Part shown: one piece after another, positions 51,636 through 61,521 of the stretch
Layout: the number at the start of each line of letters is the position of its first letter
Numbering within the stretch: position 1 is the stretch's first letter
DNA from: CAZQIO01 sp964593405
GTDB lineage: Bacteria > Patescibacteriota > Minisyncoccia > Minisyncoccales > GBS-2
Assembly: GCA_964593405.1 (NCBI GenBank)
Contig: CAZQIO010000001.1
Span: 1-64,000, forward strand
DNA: 64,000 nucleotides
Direction of reading: 5' to 3'
Position numbers and translations under genes: made by a program
Notes under the pieces: model-generated
Databases searched by the model: none
What the model saw: the letters and a program-made list of their open reading frames with translations, nothing else
Told to the model about the DNA's origin: nothing

Positions 51636-54600
51636 ATGGAACCAAATTTTCCACAAATAGAAAAACAAATACTTAATTTTTGGAAGAAAAATTCAATTTT
51701 TGAAAAAAGTCTCAAAGGAAAGAAAAAAAACTTTATCTTTTACGAAGGGCCACCAACAGTTAATGCTCCTCCCGGTCTCCATCATGTCTTGTCTCGAGTT
51801 TACAAAGATATAATCTGTCGCTACAAGACAATGCAGGGCTTTAAAGTGGAAAGAAAGGCAGGCTGGGATACTCACGGCCTTCCGGTTGAGCTTCAGATAG
51901 AAAAAAAGTTGGGAATCAAAATAAAAAAGGAGATTGAAAAAATTGGAATAAAAAAATTCAACGCCGAATGCAAAAAATCAGTTTTTGCCTATAAAAAAGA
52001 TTGGGAAAATATGACAGAAAGGATTGGATTTTGGTTGGACCTCAAAAACCCTTATGTTACTTTCTATCCAGAATACATTGAGTCTTTGTGGTTTATTTTG
52101 AAAAAAATCTGGGAAAAAAAGCTTTTGTATCAGGATTTTAAAGTCACAGCCTTTTGTCCAAGATGCGGCACCAGTTTATCAACTCATGAAGTTGCTTTAG
52201 GTTACAAAAAAGTCAAAGAACCAGCAATATATGTGAAGTTCAAAGTTTTAGACTCAGAATTCGAAAATACCTTTTTGTTAATTTGGACAACCACCCCCTG
52301 GACTTTACCAGGGAACGTGGCCGTAGCGGTCAATCCCCAATTCACTTATGTACTTTTTGAACACCACCCAACGAAAGAAAATCTGATCGTAGCAAAAGAA
52401 AGGCTTGAAAAGTTAGGAGAAAAGGGAGAGGTAAAAAAAGAATTTAAGGGCAAAGATTTGGTTGGTCTCAAATATCAAGCACCGTTTAATTTTTATCAGC
52501 CAGATCCCGACAAAGATAGAATGTTTGAGGTAATAGCTGGAGATTTTGTGAGCCTCGAAGAAGGAACGGGTTTAGTCCACATAGCTCCAGCTTTTGGTGA
52601 GGAAGATTTAGATTTGATTAAGAAAGAAAATTCAAAAAACAAAGGAAAAAAATTCCCAATCTTAATTAACGTTGACCAAGAAGGAAAATTCAAACCCGAA
52701 GTTCAAAAATGGGCAGGCCTTTTTGTTAAAGATGCCGATTCTGGCATCATTCAAGATTTGAAAGAAAGAGGTCTTTTGCTCAAAGAAGAACTTTATGAAC
52801 ACGATTACCCCTTTTGTTGGAGGTGTTCTACTCCTCTTTTGTACTACGCAAAAAAAAGTTGGTTTATTGGAGTAACAAAAGTTAAAAGAAATTTAATTGC
52901 CAATAACAAAAAGATCAATTGGGTGCCAGAGTTTATTGGAAAGGGAAGGTTTGGTGAATGGTTGAGGGAAGTAAAAGACTGGAATCTTTCTAGAGAAAGA
53001 TATTGGGGAACACCATTGCCAGTTTGGAAGTGCCTAAAGTGCGGCAATGAAATTGTTATAGGCTCTAGGGCAGATTTGTTAGAGCAAAAATTCTCCACCA
53101 ATAAATATTTGATTTTAAGACATGGCGAATCAAAAATGAACGTTAAAAAAATTTTAATTTCTACTTTACCAGAAAAAGTGGCCTGCCCCCTCACTGAAAG
53201 AGGAAAAGCGCAAATTTTCCAAGCAGCAAAAAAGTTGAAAAAAGAAAAAATTGACCTAATTTTCTCTTCTGACCTTTTGAGAGCGAGGCAAACTGCAGAA
53301 ATTGTTGCTAAAATTACTGGAGCAAAAATAATTTTCGACAAAAGATTAAGAGACATTCAGGGAGGAATTTTTGAAGGAGAAAGAATCGAAAAATTTCTTG
53401 CCTTTTGGAAAAGTTATGAAGAAAAATATACAAAAAGACCCCAAAAAGGAGAAAATTATCAAGACGTCAAAAAGCGAATGATTAAGGTAATTGAAGATTT
53501 AGAAAGAAAATATCAAGGAAAGACAATTCTCATTGTTTCCCATCAAAGACCTTTGGCAATGCTTGAAGGAGCAATGAAAGGATTTTTGATAGATGAGTTC
53601 GAAAAATTCATAGAGCCAAACTTAATCAAAACTGGCGAAATAAGAGAAATTGAATATAAAAAATTCCCTTACAACGAAAAAGGAGAATTAGATTTTCATC
53701 GACCTTACGTTGACGAAATAAAGTTTTTCTGTCCAAAATGCCAAGGAAAAATGGAAAGAGTTGCAGAAGTTGTAGATTGCTGGTTTGATTCTGGAGCTAT
53801 GCCTTTTGCCCAGTATCATTGGCCATTTGAAGGAAAATTCAAGCCTTCTTTTAAAAACCAAAAACTCAAACCGCCAAAACTGTTTCCAGCAGATTATATT
53901 TCAGAAGCTGTCGATCAAACCAGAGGGTGGTTTTACACTCTTTTGGCAGTTTCAACACTTTTGGGTTTCGGCCCTCCTTACAAAAATGTTGTTTCCCTCG
54001 GTCACGTTTTGGATGAGAAAGGAGAGAAAATGTCAAAATCGAAAGGTAATGTTGTCGATCCATTTTACATTGTAGAAAAGTATGGAGCCGATGCCATCCG
54101 TTGGTACTTTTTCACTGTTAATCAACCTTGGGACGCCAAGCTTTTCTCTGAAAAAGATGTCCTTTCTGTTTTAAGAAGGTTTATTTTAACTCTTTGGAAT
54201 TCTCATTTGTTCTTGAAAACCTACGTTCCAAAAACAAAAATAAAGAAAACAGAAAAATCAAAAAACGTTTTAGATAGATGGATTGTTTCTAGGTTAAATA
54301 GATTAATTTTGGAAACAACTCAACTTTTGGAAAAATATCAAATAACAAAAGCTGCTACCTTAATCGAAAATTTTGTCGTCAATGACCTTTCTTTATGGTA
54401 CATTAGAAGATCTCGAAAAAGATTTCAAAATCCAAAAACCAAAAAAGAATTTACGGAAGCTGCCGAAACCCTCTCTTTTGTTTTGTTGACCTTGGCTAAA
54501 ATTTTAGCTCCCTTTATTCCCTTTTTAGCTGAGAAAATTTTCAAAGATTTAACTAACAAAACAAAAGCTTCCGTTCATTTGGAAAAATGGCCAAGACCAA

Positions 54601-55115
54601 ATTTAAAAGCAATCGATAGGAAATTAGAAGAAAAAATGGAAAAAGTAAGAGAAATAATCAGCCAGGCTTTAGCTGAAAGGGCAAAGACAAAGATTAAAGT
54701 AAGACAACCACTCAATCGATTGACTATTCCAGATAAAACAATCTATAAAGAAAAGAGCCTTTTAGAATTAATTAAAGAAGAAGTGAATGTTAAAGAAGTT
54801 ATCGTTGGAGAGAAATTGGAATTGGACCTTTCAATTACCCCAGAATTAAAAGAAGAAGGATTGGCGAGAGAATTGATAAGACAGGTGCAGCAAATGAGAA
54901 AAGAAATGGGCCTTTTCCCAAAAAATAAAACAAAAATTTACTTTTTTGCTCAAGAAAATTTAGAAAGAATTGTTGAAAAGTACAAAAAGGAAATATTACT
55001 CCAAACAAAGAGTAAAGAGATTCTTTGGCAATTGCCTCCAAAAAACTCTTTCCAAAAAGAGGTAAAGGTCAATGACTCTTTAATAAAAATTGGATTGGTG
55101 AAATATGGTGTTTAA
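51636..55115 (+). CDS. ileS: isoleucyl-tRNA synthetase with an embedded histidine-phosphatase domain
   Basis: 1159 residues; type 2 (archaeal/eukaryotic-like) IleRS. The HIGH-like site reads GLHHVLSR in GPPTVNAPPGLHHVLSR, AGWDTHGLPVE follows, CP1 editing has LIWTTTPWTLPGNVAVAV, and KMSKS is GEKMSKSKGNVVDP. Between VIGSRADLLE and DFHRPYVDEIKFFCPKC a domain of roughly 185 residues (about 487-670) is inserted: LILRHGESKMN (RHG at 495-497), FSSDLLRARQTAEIV, and ILIVSHQRPLAML (His636). These are the phosphohistidine and acid-base motifs of the phosphoglycerate-mutase-like phosphatase family. All catalytic motifs of both enzymes look intact. No frameshift separates the domains. Confidence 0.93.
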   Translation: MEPNFPQIEKQILNFWKKNSIFEKSLKGKKKNFIFYEGPPTVNAPPGLHHVLSRVYKDIICRYKTMQGFKVERKAGWDTHGLPVELQIEKKLGIKIKKEIEKIGIKKFNAECKKSVFAYKKDWENMTERIGFWLDLKNPYVTFYPEYIESLWFILKKIWEKKLLYQDFKVTAFCPRCGTSLSTHEVALGYKKVKEPAIYVKFKVLDSEFENTFLLIWTTTPWTLPGNVAVAVNPQFTYVLFEHHPTKENLIVAKERLEKLGEKGEVKKEFKGKDLVGLKYQAPFNFYQPDPDKDRMFEVIAGDFVSLEEGTGLVHIAPAFGEEDLDLIKKENSKNKGKKFPILINVDQEGKFKPEVQKWAGLFVKDADSGIIQDLKERGLLLKEELYEHDYPFCWRCSTPLLYYAKKSWFIGVTKVKRNLIANNKKINWVPEFIGKGRFGEWLREVKDWNLSRERYWGTPLPVWKCLKCGNEIVIGSRADLLEQKFSTNKYLILRHGESKMNVKKILISTLPEKVACPLTERGKAQIFQAAKKLKKEKIDLIFSSDLLRARQTAEIVAKITGAKIIFDKRLRDIQGGIFEGERIEKFLAFWKSYEEKYTKRPQKGENYQDVKKRMIKVIEDLERKYQGKTILIVSHQRPLAMLEGAMKGFLIDEFEKFIEPNLIKTGEIREIEYKKFPYNEKGELDFHRPYVDEIKFFCPKCQGKMERVAEVVDCWFDSGAMPFAQYHWPFEGKFKPSFKNQKLKPPKLFPADYISEAVDQTRGWFYTLLAVSTLLGFGPPYKNVVSLGHVLDEKGEKMSKSKGNVVDPFYIVEKYGADAIRWYFFTVNQPWDAKLFSEKDVLSVLRRFILTLWNSHLFLKTYVPKTKIKKTEKSKNVLDRWIVSRLNRLILETTQLLEKYQITKAATLIENFVVNDLSLWYIRRSRKRFQNPKTKKEFTEAAETLSFVLLTLAKILAPFIPFLAEKIFKDLTNKTKASVHLEKWPRPNLKAIDRKLEEKMEKVREIISQALAERAKTKIKVRQPLNRLTIPDKTIYKEKSLLELIKEEVNVKEVIVGEKLELDLSITPELKEEGLARELIRQVQQMRKEMGLFPKNKTKIYFFAQENLERIVEKYKKEILLQTKSKEILWQLPPKNSFQKEVKVNDSLIKIGLVKYGV

Positions 55116-55416
55116 ACAATTAAAAGAGTTGATAATCTCACCATATGAAGGATATGAAATCACAGAACATCTTTTAGAGGAAGATAGGAAAAAATTGGCA
55201 GATGGTTTGGGAAAATTTTTGAAATCGCTGAAAAATTTCTTTGGAGAACCAGACCAAATGGAAGTGACCAAAGATGATATACAAAAACTTATCGAATATT
55301 TTAGAGGTTATCCTAGCCAAAGAGATAATTTTATTAAAGGATTGCGCCTTTCAACAGAATTACATCCAGCAAGATTGGAAAGAATTTTGCAAAGATTGCT
55401 TGAGAAAATTTCTTGA
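55105..55416 (+). CDS. small protein of unknown function
   Basis: 103 residues, helical and acidic-basic mixed (EDRKKLADGLGKFLKSLKNF; DDIQKLIEYFRGYPSQRDNF). The start overlaps the end of ileS by 11 bases. No family recognised and no membrane segment. The recO start lies 14 bases downstream. Confidence 0.55.
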   Translation: MVFKQLKELIISPYEGYEITEHLLEEDRKKLADGLGKFLKSLKNFFGEPDQMEVTKDDIQKLIEYFRGYPSQRDNFIKGLRLSTELHPARLERILQRLLEKIS

Positions 55417-55429
55417 ATTTTCCCAAAAT

Positions 55430-56179
55430 ATGTTTGTGAGGGAAAGGACTGTTGGGTTGATTTTTCAAAAGAAGGAATTTAGGGAAGCAGATCAAATAAT
55501 TTCTGTTTTTTCCCAAGACTTTGGAAGGATAGAAGTTCTTTGCAAAGGGATTAGGAAAATTGCCTCAAAATTAAAGTATGGAATAGAAATTTTTTATCTT
55601 AGCGAAATCGAAACTGTTAAAGGATATTATTCGAGAATTCTTACAGATGTTCAAGTGGTCGAAAAATTTTCTCAAATCAGAAAAAATTTGGCCAGATTGT
55701 CGATTGCTTATCAAATTTCCGAAGTTTTGGATGGTTTGATCAAAGAGTCAGAAAGAGAAGAGAAAATTTGGAATTTGCTTTTGAACACTTTTTCTATTTT
55801 GAACAATCAAAATCTCAACTTAACAATTTGCCATTTAAGTTTTTACTATTTTTTTTGGAATTTGGTTAACGTTTTGGGGTTTGGGCCAAGGCTAAAAAAT
55901 TGTGTTTTTTGTCAAAAAAGAATTTTAAACCATTTAATTTATTTTTCGGCAGAGGATGGCGGAGTGGTTTGTAAAGAATGTTTTTTAACACAAAAAAAAG
56001 GAGAAAGGGTTTCTCAAAGGTTGATTAAGTTTTTAAGAGCCTTTCTTGAGTTTGAGTTTGATCTGATTAAAAAAGTGAAAGTAAAAAAAAGCGATTTTGC
56101 GGAAATGAAAACGATTACCAAAAGATATTTTCAAAACCTAATCGAAAAACACTATGCGAGTTCGAATTCGAATTTTTAA
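55430..56179 (+). CDS. recO: DNA repair protein RecO
   Basis: 249 residues. The ATG at MFVRERTVGLIFQKKEFREA was chosen because RecO begins with this OB-fold strand; the open frame reaches further upstream. IISVFSQDFGRIEVLCKGIR is the conserved OB segment, and a zinc-binding set (LKNCVFCQKR; GGVVCKECF) is present. RecO anneals single strands and loads RecA with RecR. It overlaps the next gene by 26 bases. Confidence 0.88.
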   Translation: MFVRERTVGLIFQKKEFREADQIISVFSQDFGRIEVLCKGIRKIASKLKYGIEIFYLSEIETVKGYYSRILTDVQVVEKFSQIRKNLARLSIAYQISEVLDGLIKESEREEKIWNLLLNTFSILNNQNLNLTICHLSFYYFFWNLVNVLGFGPRLKNCVFCQKRILNHLIYFSAEDGGVVCKECFLTQKKGERVSQRLIKFLRAFLEFEFDLIKKVKVKKSDFAEMKTITKRYFQNLIEKHYASSNSNF

Positions 56180-57830
56180 TCTTTTGATTTTAATTTTTCT
56201 TTTTCTTTCTGGCCTTTCTTTTTTTATCTGGCAAAGGAACGTTTATTCTAAAGAAAGCTTAAAATTGGAAATTTTAGGGCCTAGCGAGGCTGTTTTTGGT
56301 GAAGAAGTGGAATATATTGTAAAATACAAAAATAACGGTCATTTTAGACTGGAGGAACCAGAATTGATTTTTGATCCTCCAGAAAATTCTTTAAAAGATG
56401 GAGAAATTGCCAAAAGAGAAATTTTAACCTCAGAAAAATTGGGTTTTGCCATTTATCCTGGTGAAGAAAATTCCTTTTCGTTTAGAGTGAAACTTTATGG
56501 CAAAGAGGGAGAAGTCAAAATAGCCAAAGCCACTTTAAATTATCGGCCAAAAAATTTAAAAGCCAAATACACTTCAAAAACTACTTTAACTACTAAAATC
56601 AAATCTGTTCCAATTACTTTTGAGTTCGATTTACCATCAAAAGTTGAGCCTGGGAAAAAATTCACCTTTAATCTCAATTATTTTTCTAACGTTGAACAAC
56701 TTTTAGAAAATTTAAGAATTCAAATTGAGTATCCAAAAGAGTTTGAATTTATAGATTCAAAACCAAAAGCGATTGAACAGTCAGAGTGGGAAGTGCCAGT
56801 TTTAAATAAATTTGAAGGAGGGAGAATTGAAATTTCAGGAAGAATTTTTGGAGAGGAAGGAACTGCTAAAGTTTTCAAGGGAAAATTGGGAATTTTAATA
56901 GGAGAAAACTTAATAATTTTGAAAACAGCCGAAAAGGGAGTGGAAATTGTTAAGCCATCAATTTTTATCAGACAAGAAATTAATGGCAACCCTCAGTATG
57001 TAGCCGCACCCGGAGAATGGCTCCATTATACAATCTTTTTCAAAAATATAGGAGATGAAGAGATGACAAATTTAATTTTGATTTCAAAATTAGAAGGAGA
57101 GGCTTTTGATTTTCAAACGATCAAAACAGAGTTGGGAGAAGCAAGGGCAGGCGACAATTCAGTTGTTTTTGATTGGAGGAAAGTTCCCAAGTTACAATAT
57201 TTAGCACCAACGGAAGAGGGATCGGTTGAGTTTTGGATAAGATTAAAGGATGAGATAGGGAACGTTAAAAACCCGGTTTTAAAAAATAAAGTATTCATCG
57301 GTCAGGCAAAAGAAGAATTTATTACTAAAATTTCATCAAAAGTTGAACTTTTCCAATTTGGTTATTATTATGATGAAATATTCGGAAATTCAGGACCTCT
57401 TCCTCCAAAAGTTGGGGAGAGTACGACCTATACAATCGTGTGGGAGATAAAAAATTATTATTCAGATTTGAACGATGTTAAAGTTAAGGCCAAATTGCCA
57501 TCTTTTGTCAGTCTAACCGGAAAGGTTTTTCCTCAAGAAATGGCCTCAAAGTTTTCCTTCGATCCAGAATCTAGGGAAATAGTCTGGGCAATCGGAAATC
57601 TAGAACGGGGAAAAGGAGTTTTGAGCCCCCCTCTTACTCTTGCCTTCCAAGTGATTTTTTCACCTACTCCAGAACAAGTGGGAACTAGTCCAGAAATAAT
57701 TAACGAAGCCAAACTCATTAGTGAAGATAGCTGGACAGGAAGGATTTTGGAAGCTAGCGCAAAAGCAATAACCACTAAATTAACAGATGACCCCATGATG
57801 CGGCCAGAATTTGGTGTTGTTGTTAAATAA
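56154..57830 (+). CDS. membrane-anchored DUF11-like surface protein
   Basis: 558 residues. A basic start MRVRIRIF followed by a hydrophobic helix (LLILIFLFLSGLSFFIW) makes a signal anchor. The rest is beta-rich and contains repeated immunoglobulin-like segments with the DUF11 pattern: SEAVFGEEVEYIVKYKNNGH, SKVEPGKKFTFNLNYFSN, APGEWLHYTIFFKNIGDEEM and VGESTTYTIVWEIKNYY. It probably lies outside the membrane as an adhesive or structural protein. No cell-wall sorting signal is seen. Confidence 0.75.
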   Translation: MRVRIRIFNLLILIFLFLSGLSFFIWQRNVYSKESLKLEILGPSEAVFGEEVEYIVKYKNNGHFRLEEPELIFDPPENSLKDGEIAKREILTSEKLGFAIYPGEENSFSFRVKLYGKEGEVKIAKATLNYRPKNLKAKYTSKTTLTTKIKSVPITFEFDLPSKVEPGKKFTFNLNYFSNVEQLLENLRIQIEYPKEFEFIDSKPKAIEQSEWEVPVLNKFEGGRIEISGRIFGEEGTAKVFKGKLGILIGENLIILKTAEKGVEIVKPSIFIRQEINGNPQYVAAPGEWLHYTIFFKNIGDEEMTNLILISKLEGEAFDFQTIKTELGEARAGDNSVVFDWRKVPKLQYLAPTEEGSVEFWIRLKDEIGNVKNPVLKNKVFIGQAKEEFITKISSKVELFQFGYYYDEIFGNSGPLPPKVGESTTYTIVWEIKNYYSDLNDVKVKAKLPSFVSLTGKVFPQEMASKFSFDPESREIVWAIGNLERGKGVLSPPLTLAFQVIFSPTPEQVGTSPEIINEAKLISEDSWTGRILEASAKAITTKLTDDPMMRPEFGVVVK

Positions 57831-57840
57831 AATTAAAAAC

Positions 57841-59259
57841 ATGAACAATTTAATGGAAAAAATTATATCTTTAGCAAAAAGAAGGGGATTTGTTTTCCCA
57901 TCTTCTGAGATTTATGGGGGAATTTCAGGATTTTATGATTTTGGACCTCTTGGGGTTGAAATGAAAAATAACATAAAAAAACTTTGGTGGAAAAAAATAG
58001 TCAGAGAGAGAGATGATGTTGTGGGAATTGATTCATCGATAATTCAAAACCCAAAAGTTTGGCAGGCTTCTGGTCATGTGGAAAGGTTTTTTGACCTTTT
58101 GACAGAGTGTAAAAATTGTCACAAAAGGTTTAGGGCTGACCATTTGATTGAGGAAATGAGAAATTCTGGAAAATTGGGTGAAATTGAAAAAGAAAAAGAA
58201 ATAAAAGATATTTCAAAATTGATTGAAAAAATAAAATGCCCAGAATGCGGAGGAGAATTGGTTCCTCCAAGACAATTTAATTTGATGCTCAAAACTTTTG
58301 TCGGGCCGGTTGAAGAGGAAAGTTCAATTTCTTTTTTGCGACCAGAGACAGCTCAAGGCATTTTTATTAATTTCAAAAACATAATGGAAACTCAAAGAAA
58401 AAAAATTCCCTTTGGTATAGCCCAAATCGGAAAAGCCTTTAGAAACGAAATCACTCCTAGAAATTTTCTCTACAGAGTTAGGGAATTTGAGCAAATGGAG
58501 TTGGAATTTTTTGTCAAACCAGGGGAAGATGAAAAATGGTTTGAATATTGGGTAAAAGAGAGGTTCAATTGGTACATTAATGTTTTAGGAATTAAAAAGG
58601 AGAATTTAAGAATCAGAGAACACAAAAAAGAGGAATTAGCCCATTATGCAAAAGCCTGCGTTGATATCGAATACAAATTTCCCTTTGGTTGGGGAGAAAT
58701 TGAAGGAATTGCAAACAGGACAGATTACGATTTAAAGAAGCACCAGGAATTTTCAGGACAGAACCTTTCTGTTTTCGATGAAAAAGAAAATAAAAAATAT
58801 TTGCCCTATGTGATTGAGCCTTCTTGCGGAGTAGAAAGAATATTTTTCGCTTTGTTGTGCGATGCTTTCGAAGAAATTCCTGGAGGAAGGACAAAAACAA
58901 CAAAGCCAACAAAGGAGGTTGAAATTTTACTCAAACTTGATAAAAAAGTTGCCCCAGTTAAGGTTGGAATTTTACCTTTAATCAGAACAAAAAAAGAATT
59001 GGTTCAAAAAGCTAGGGAAATTTATGAAAAGCTCAAACCCCATTTCAATTGCGTTTTTGACGAGGTTGGCTCTATCGGAAGAAGATATAGAAGATTAGAT
59101 GAGATTGGATGCCCCTTTGCAATTACTGTTGACTTTGAGAGTTTAGAAAAAGAAGATGTAACAATTAGAGAAAGAGACAGCATGGAACAAGAAAGGGTGA
59201 AAATAAAAGATTTGTTAAAAGTATTAAAAGAAAAACTTGAATTAGAAGATGATGTTTAA
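57841..59259 (+). CDS. glyS: glycyl-tRNA synthetase (dimeric, eukaryotic/archaeal-like type)
   Basis: 472 residues, alpha2-type class II enzyme. RRGFVFPSSEIYGGISGFYD and YDFGPLGVEMKNNIKKLWW at the start, a zinc-like set (ECKNCHKRFRAD; CPECGGELVPPRQFNLM), motif 2 region AQIGKAFRNEITPRNFLYR and motif 3 VIEPSCGVERIFFALL. The anticodon-binding domain begins at VAPVKVGILPLI. The length is close to that of bacterial dimeric GlyRS. Confidence 0.95.
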   Translation: MNNLMEKIISLAKRRGFVFPSSEIYGGISGFYDFGPLGVEMKNNIKKLWWKKIVRERDDVVGIDSSIIQNPKVWQASGHVERFFDLLTECKNCHKRFRADHLIEEMRNSGKLGEIEKEKEIKDISKLIEKIKCPECGGELVPPRQFNLMLKTFVGPVEEESSISFLRPETAQGIFINFKNIMETQRKKIPFGIAQIGKAFRNEITPRNFLYRVREFEQMELEFFVKPGEDEKWFEYWVKERFNWYINVLGIKKENLRIREHKKEELAHYAKACVDIEYKFPFGWGEIEGIANRTDYDLKKHQEFSGQNLSVFDEKENKKYLPYVIEPSCGVERIFFALLCDAFEEIPGGRTKTTKPTKEVEILLKLDKKVAPVKVGILPLIRTKKELVQKAREIYEKLKPHFNCVFDEVGSIGRRYRRLDEIGCPFAITVDFESLEKEDVTIRERDSMEQERVKIKDLLKVLKEKLELEDDV

Positions 59260-60517
59260 AAAAGTTGTACTAAAAAATGGGTTAAGAATTCTTACTGTTC
59301 CTCAAAAAACAACGAGGGCGGTTACTGTTTTGGTTTTGGTTGGTAGCGGTTCCAAATATGAAGAAAAAGAAAAAAGCGGAATTTCTCACTTTTTAGAACA
59401 CATGTTTTTCAAAGGAACAAAAAAAAGACCAAGCTCTCTGGCCATTGCCGAAACTCTAGACAAAGTTGGGGGCATTTACAATGGCTTTACCTCAAAAGAT
59501 TATACTGGCTATTTTGCAAAAGTAGCAAAAGAACATTTTGAACTGGCCTTAGATTGGGTGGCAGACATTTTTTTAAATTCTATTTTGCCAGAAAAAGAGA
59601 TTGAAAAAGAAAGAGGAGTGATCATTGAAGAAATTAACATGAGAAAAGATCATCCAATAGAACACGTTCAAACACTTTGGCATCAACTACTGTACGGAGA
59701 TCAACCTGCCGGATGGGACATTGCCGGAAGCGTCGAAACTGTTTCAAAAATTACTCGGCAAGATCTAATTAAATTTAGAGAAAAACATTACATTGCCAAA
59801 AATACAATAGTTTGTTTGGCTGGGAATTTTGATCAAAAAACTGGAATTGAAAAAGTGAAAAAATATTTTTCAAAAATTAAAGAAGGCAAATTGCCACAAA
59901 AACCAAAAGTTATTGAAAAACAAAACTCGCCAGCTTTTTTAATTGAGGAAAGAAAAACTGATCAAACCCATCTTTGTCTGGGAGTGAGAACTTTTAATTT
60001 GTTTCATCCCTCAAGGTACGCCCAAGAAATTTTAGCTTTGGTTTTGGGGGGAATGATGAGTTCAAGGCTTTTTGAAACAATAAGGACAAAATTAGGCATT
60101 GCTTATTATGTAGACACCGAAGTCTATTTGGACCCAGACAGTGGTTATTTAGTGACAAGAGCAGGTTTGGATAATGAAAAAGTTTTAACAGGCATTTTAG
60201 CGATTTTAAAAGAGTACAAAAAAATAAAAAAAGAAGGAATTTCAAAAGGAGAATTGAAAAAGGCGAAAGATTGCCTAAAGGGCAAAATGACTCTCCTTTT
60301 GGAATCTTCAGACGCTCTTGCTTCTTTCTATGCCAGCCAGGAGGTTTTGGAAAAGAAAATTTTATCTCCAGAACAAATTTTTGAAAAAATTGAAAAAGTT
60401 TCTCAAAAAGACATTTTGAAATTGGCCAGAGAAATTTTCAGACCAGAAAGATTAAACCTGGCAATGATTGGTCAATTTGATTCGAAAAAAACTTTAAAGA
60501 AAATTTTAAAGATATGA
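59249..60517 (+). CDS. M16-family zinc peptidase
   Basis: 422 residues. The inverted zinc motif HFLEHMFFKGT (HxxEH) lies near residue 49, with the third ligand Glu in RGVIIEEINMRKDHP about 75 residues later. The C-terminal half is the inactive-domain repeat (GGMMSSRLFETIRTKLGIAY). It resembles bacterial processing-peptidase-like M16B proteins. No signal peptide, so probably cytoplasmic. Overlaps both neighbours. Confidence 0.93.
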   Translation: MMFKKVVLKNGLRILTVPQKTTRAVTVLVLVGSGSKYEEKEKSGISHFLEHMFFKGTKKRPSSLAIAETLDKVGGIYNGFTSKDYTGYFAKVAKEHFELALDWVADIFLNSILPEKEIEKERGVIIEEINMRKDHPIEHVQTLWHQLLYGDQPAGWDIAGSVETVSKITRQDLIKFREKHYIAKNTIVCLAGNFDQKTGIEKVKKYFSKIKEGKLPQKPKVIEKQNSPAFLIEERKTDQTHLCLGVRTFNLFHPSRYAQEILALVLGGMMSSRLFETIRTKLGIAYYVDTEVYLDPDSGYLVTRAGLDNEKVLTGILAILKEYKKIKKEGISKGELKKAKDCLKGKMTLLLESSDALASFYASQEVLEKKILSPEQIFEKIEKVSQKDILKLAREIFRPERLNLAMIGQFDSKKTLKKILKI

Positions 60518-61521
60518 AAGAGAAAAATTTTTTAGATCTTTCATGGAGTTCAATTTTCAAAATAGTTGTTACCCTTTTTTTCATTTTTGTCGTTTATAAA
60601 ATTCAAGAAATTTTAATGCTTGTTATCTTTTCTTTGATCATTTTTCTTTTGTTTGAACCAGCCATCAATTTTCTAGAAGAAAAAAAGATAAAGAGAGCAA
60701 TTTCTGTCCCCTTACTTTATTTTTCTTTCTTTTTGATTTTGGGGACATTGACGTTTTTCTTTTCAGCCCCGATTGTTGGAGAGTTTGATAAATTTGCCAA
60801 ACGGATCCCAGAACATTTTGAGAAAATTTCCCCTTTTTTTCAAAGACTGGGTATTGAAGCCTTTGAAAGTTTTGAAAGCTTTACCAAATCTTTCCAAGAA
60901 TGGTTAATTAGGGCCTCAAGCAGTATTTTCTCTGCCATTTCGGCAATTTTTGGGGGAATATTTTCCACATTGACCATTTTTTCTTTTTCTTTCTTTTTGT
61001 CCCTCGAAGGAAAAGAAATCGAAAAATTAGTGGCCCTTTTTTTGCCCAAAGAAAAACAAGAAAAAGTTTTAAAGATTTTAAAAAGTTGTCAAGAAAAAGT
61101 ATCCTTTTGGTTTGCCATTAGGCTTTTGGGTTGTTTTTTTGTCGGGCTTTTCACTTTTTTCACTTTGAAGGTTTTAAACATTGAGTATTCCTTTTCTCTT
61201 AGTGTTCTGAGTGGAGTTTTAAATTTAATACCGATTCTAGGGCCGATTTTCGCCGCTGCTTTCGTTGCCATTTTTGTCAGTATAAATTCTTTTTCGAAGG
61301 CCATTTTCTTTTTAGTTGCTTTTGTTTTGATTCAACAAATTGAGGGAAATTTTTTAACTCCTCTCTTTACCAACAAATTGATTAAAATGTCTCCCTTTTT
61401 AGTTTTATTTTCCATTTTGGTAGGAGCTAAACTTTTTGGTTTTTGGGGATCGATTTTGGCCATTCCCTTGGGTGCAATTTTTTTGGAGTTTTTGAAAGAG
61501 TTTTTTGGTAAAGAAAGTTAA
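60514..61521 (+). CDS. AI-2E (DUF20) family membrane protein
   Basis: 335 residues with about seven or eight membrane helices. The family pattern is seen in FLLFEPAINFLEEKKIKRAI and the C-terminal GVLNLIPILGPIFAAAFVAI then VLIQQIEGNFLTPLFTNKLI. Members include transporters for autoinducer-2 and Na+/H+ antiporters; substrate here is unknown. Its stop overlaps the rsmI start. Confidence 0.88.
   Translation: MKEKNFLDLSWSSIFKIVVTLFFIFVVYKIQEILMLVIFSLIIFLLFEPAINFLEEKKIKRAISVPLLYFSFFLILGTLTFFFSAPIVGEFDKFAKRIPEHFEKISPFFQRLGIEAFESFESFTKSFQEWLIRASSSIFSAISAIFGGIFSTLTIFSFSFFLSLEGKEIEKLVALFLPKEKQEKVLKILKSCQEKVSFWFAIRLLGCFFVGLFTFFTLKVLNIEYSFSLSVLSGVLNLIPILGPIFAAAFVAIFVSINSFSKAIFFLVAFVLIQQIEGNFLTPLFTNKLIKMSPFLVLFSILVGAKLFGFWGSILAIPLGAIFLEFLKEFFGKES

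Noticed and set aside
55274..55429. Longer N-terminus for recO
   Set aside because: The upstream codons overlap the preceding small gene and have no RecO similarity; the OB-fold begins at MFVRERTVG.
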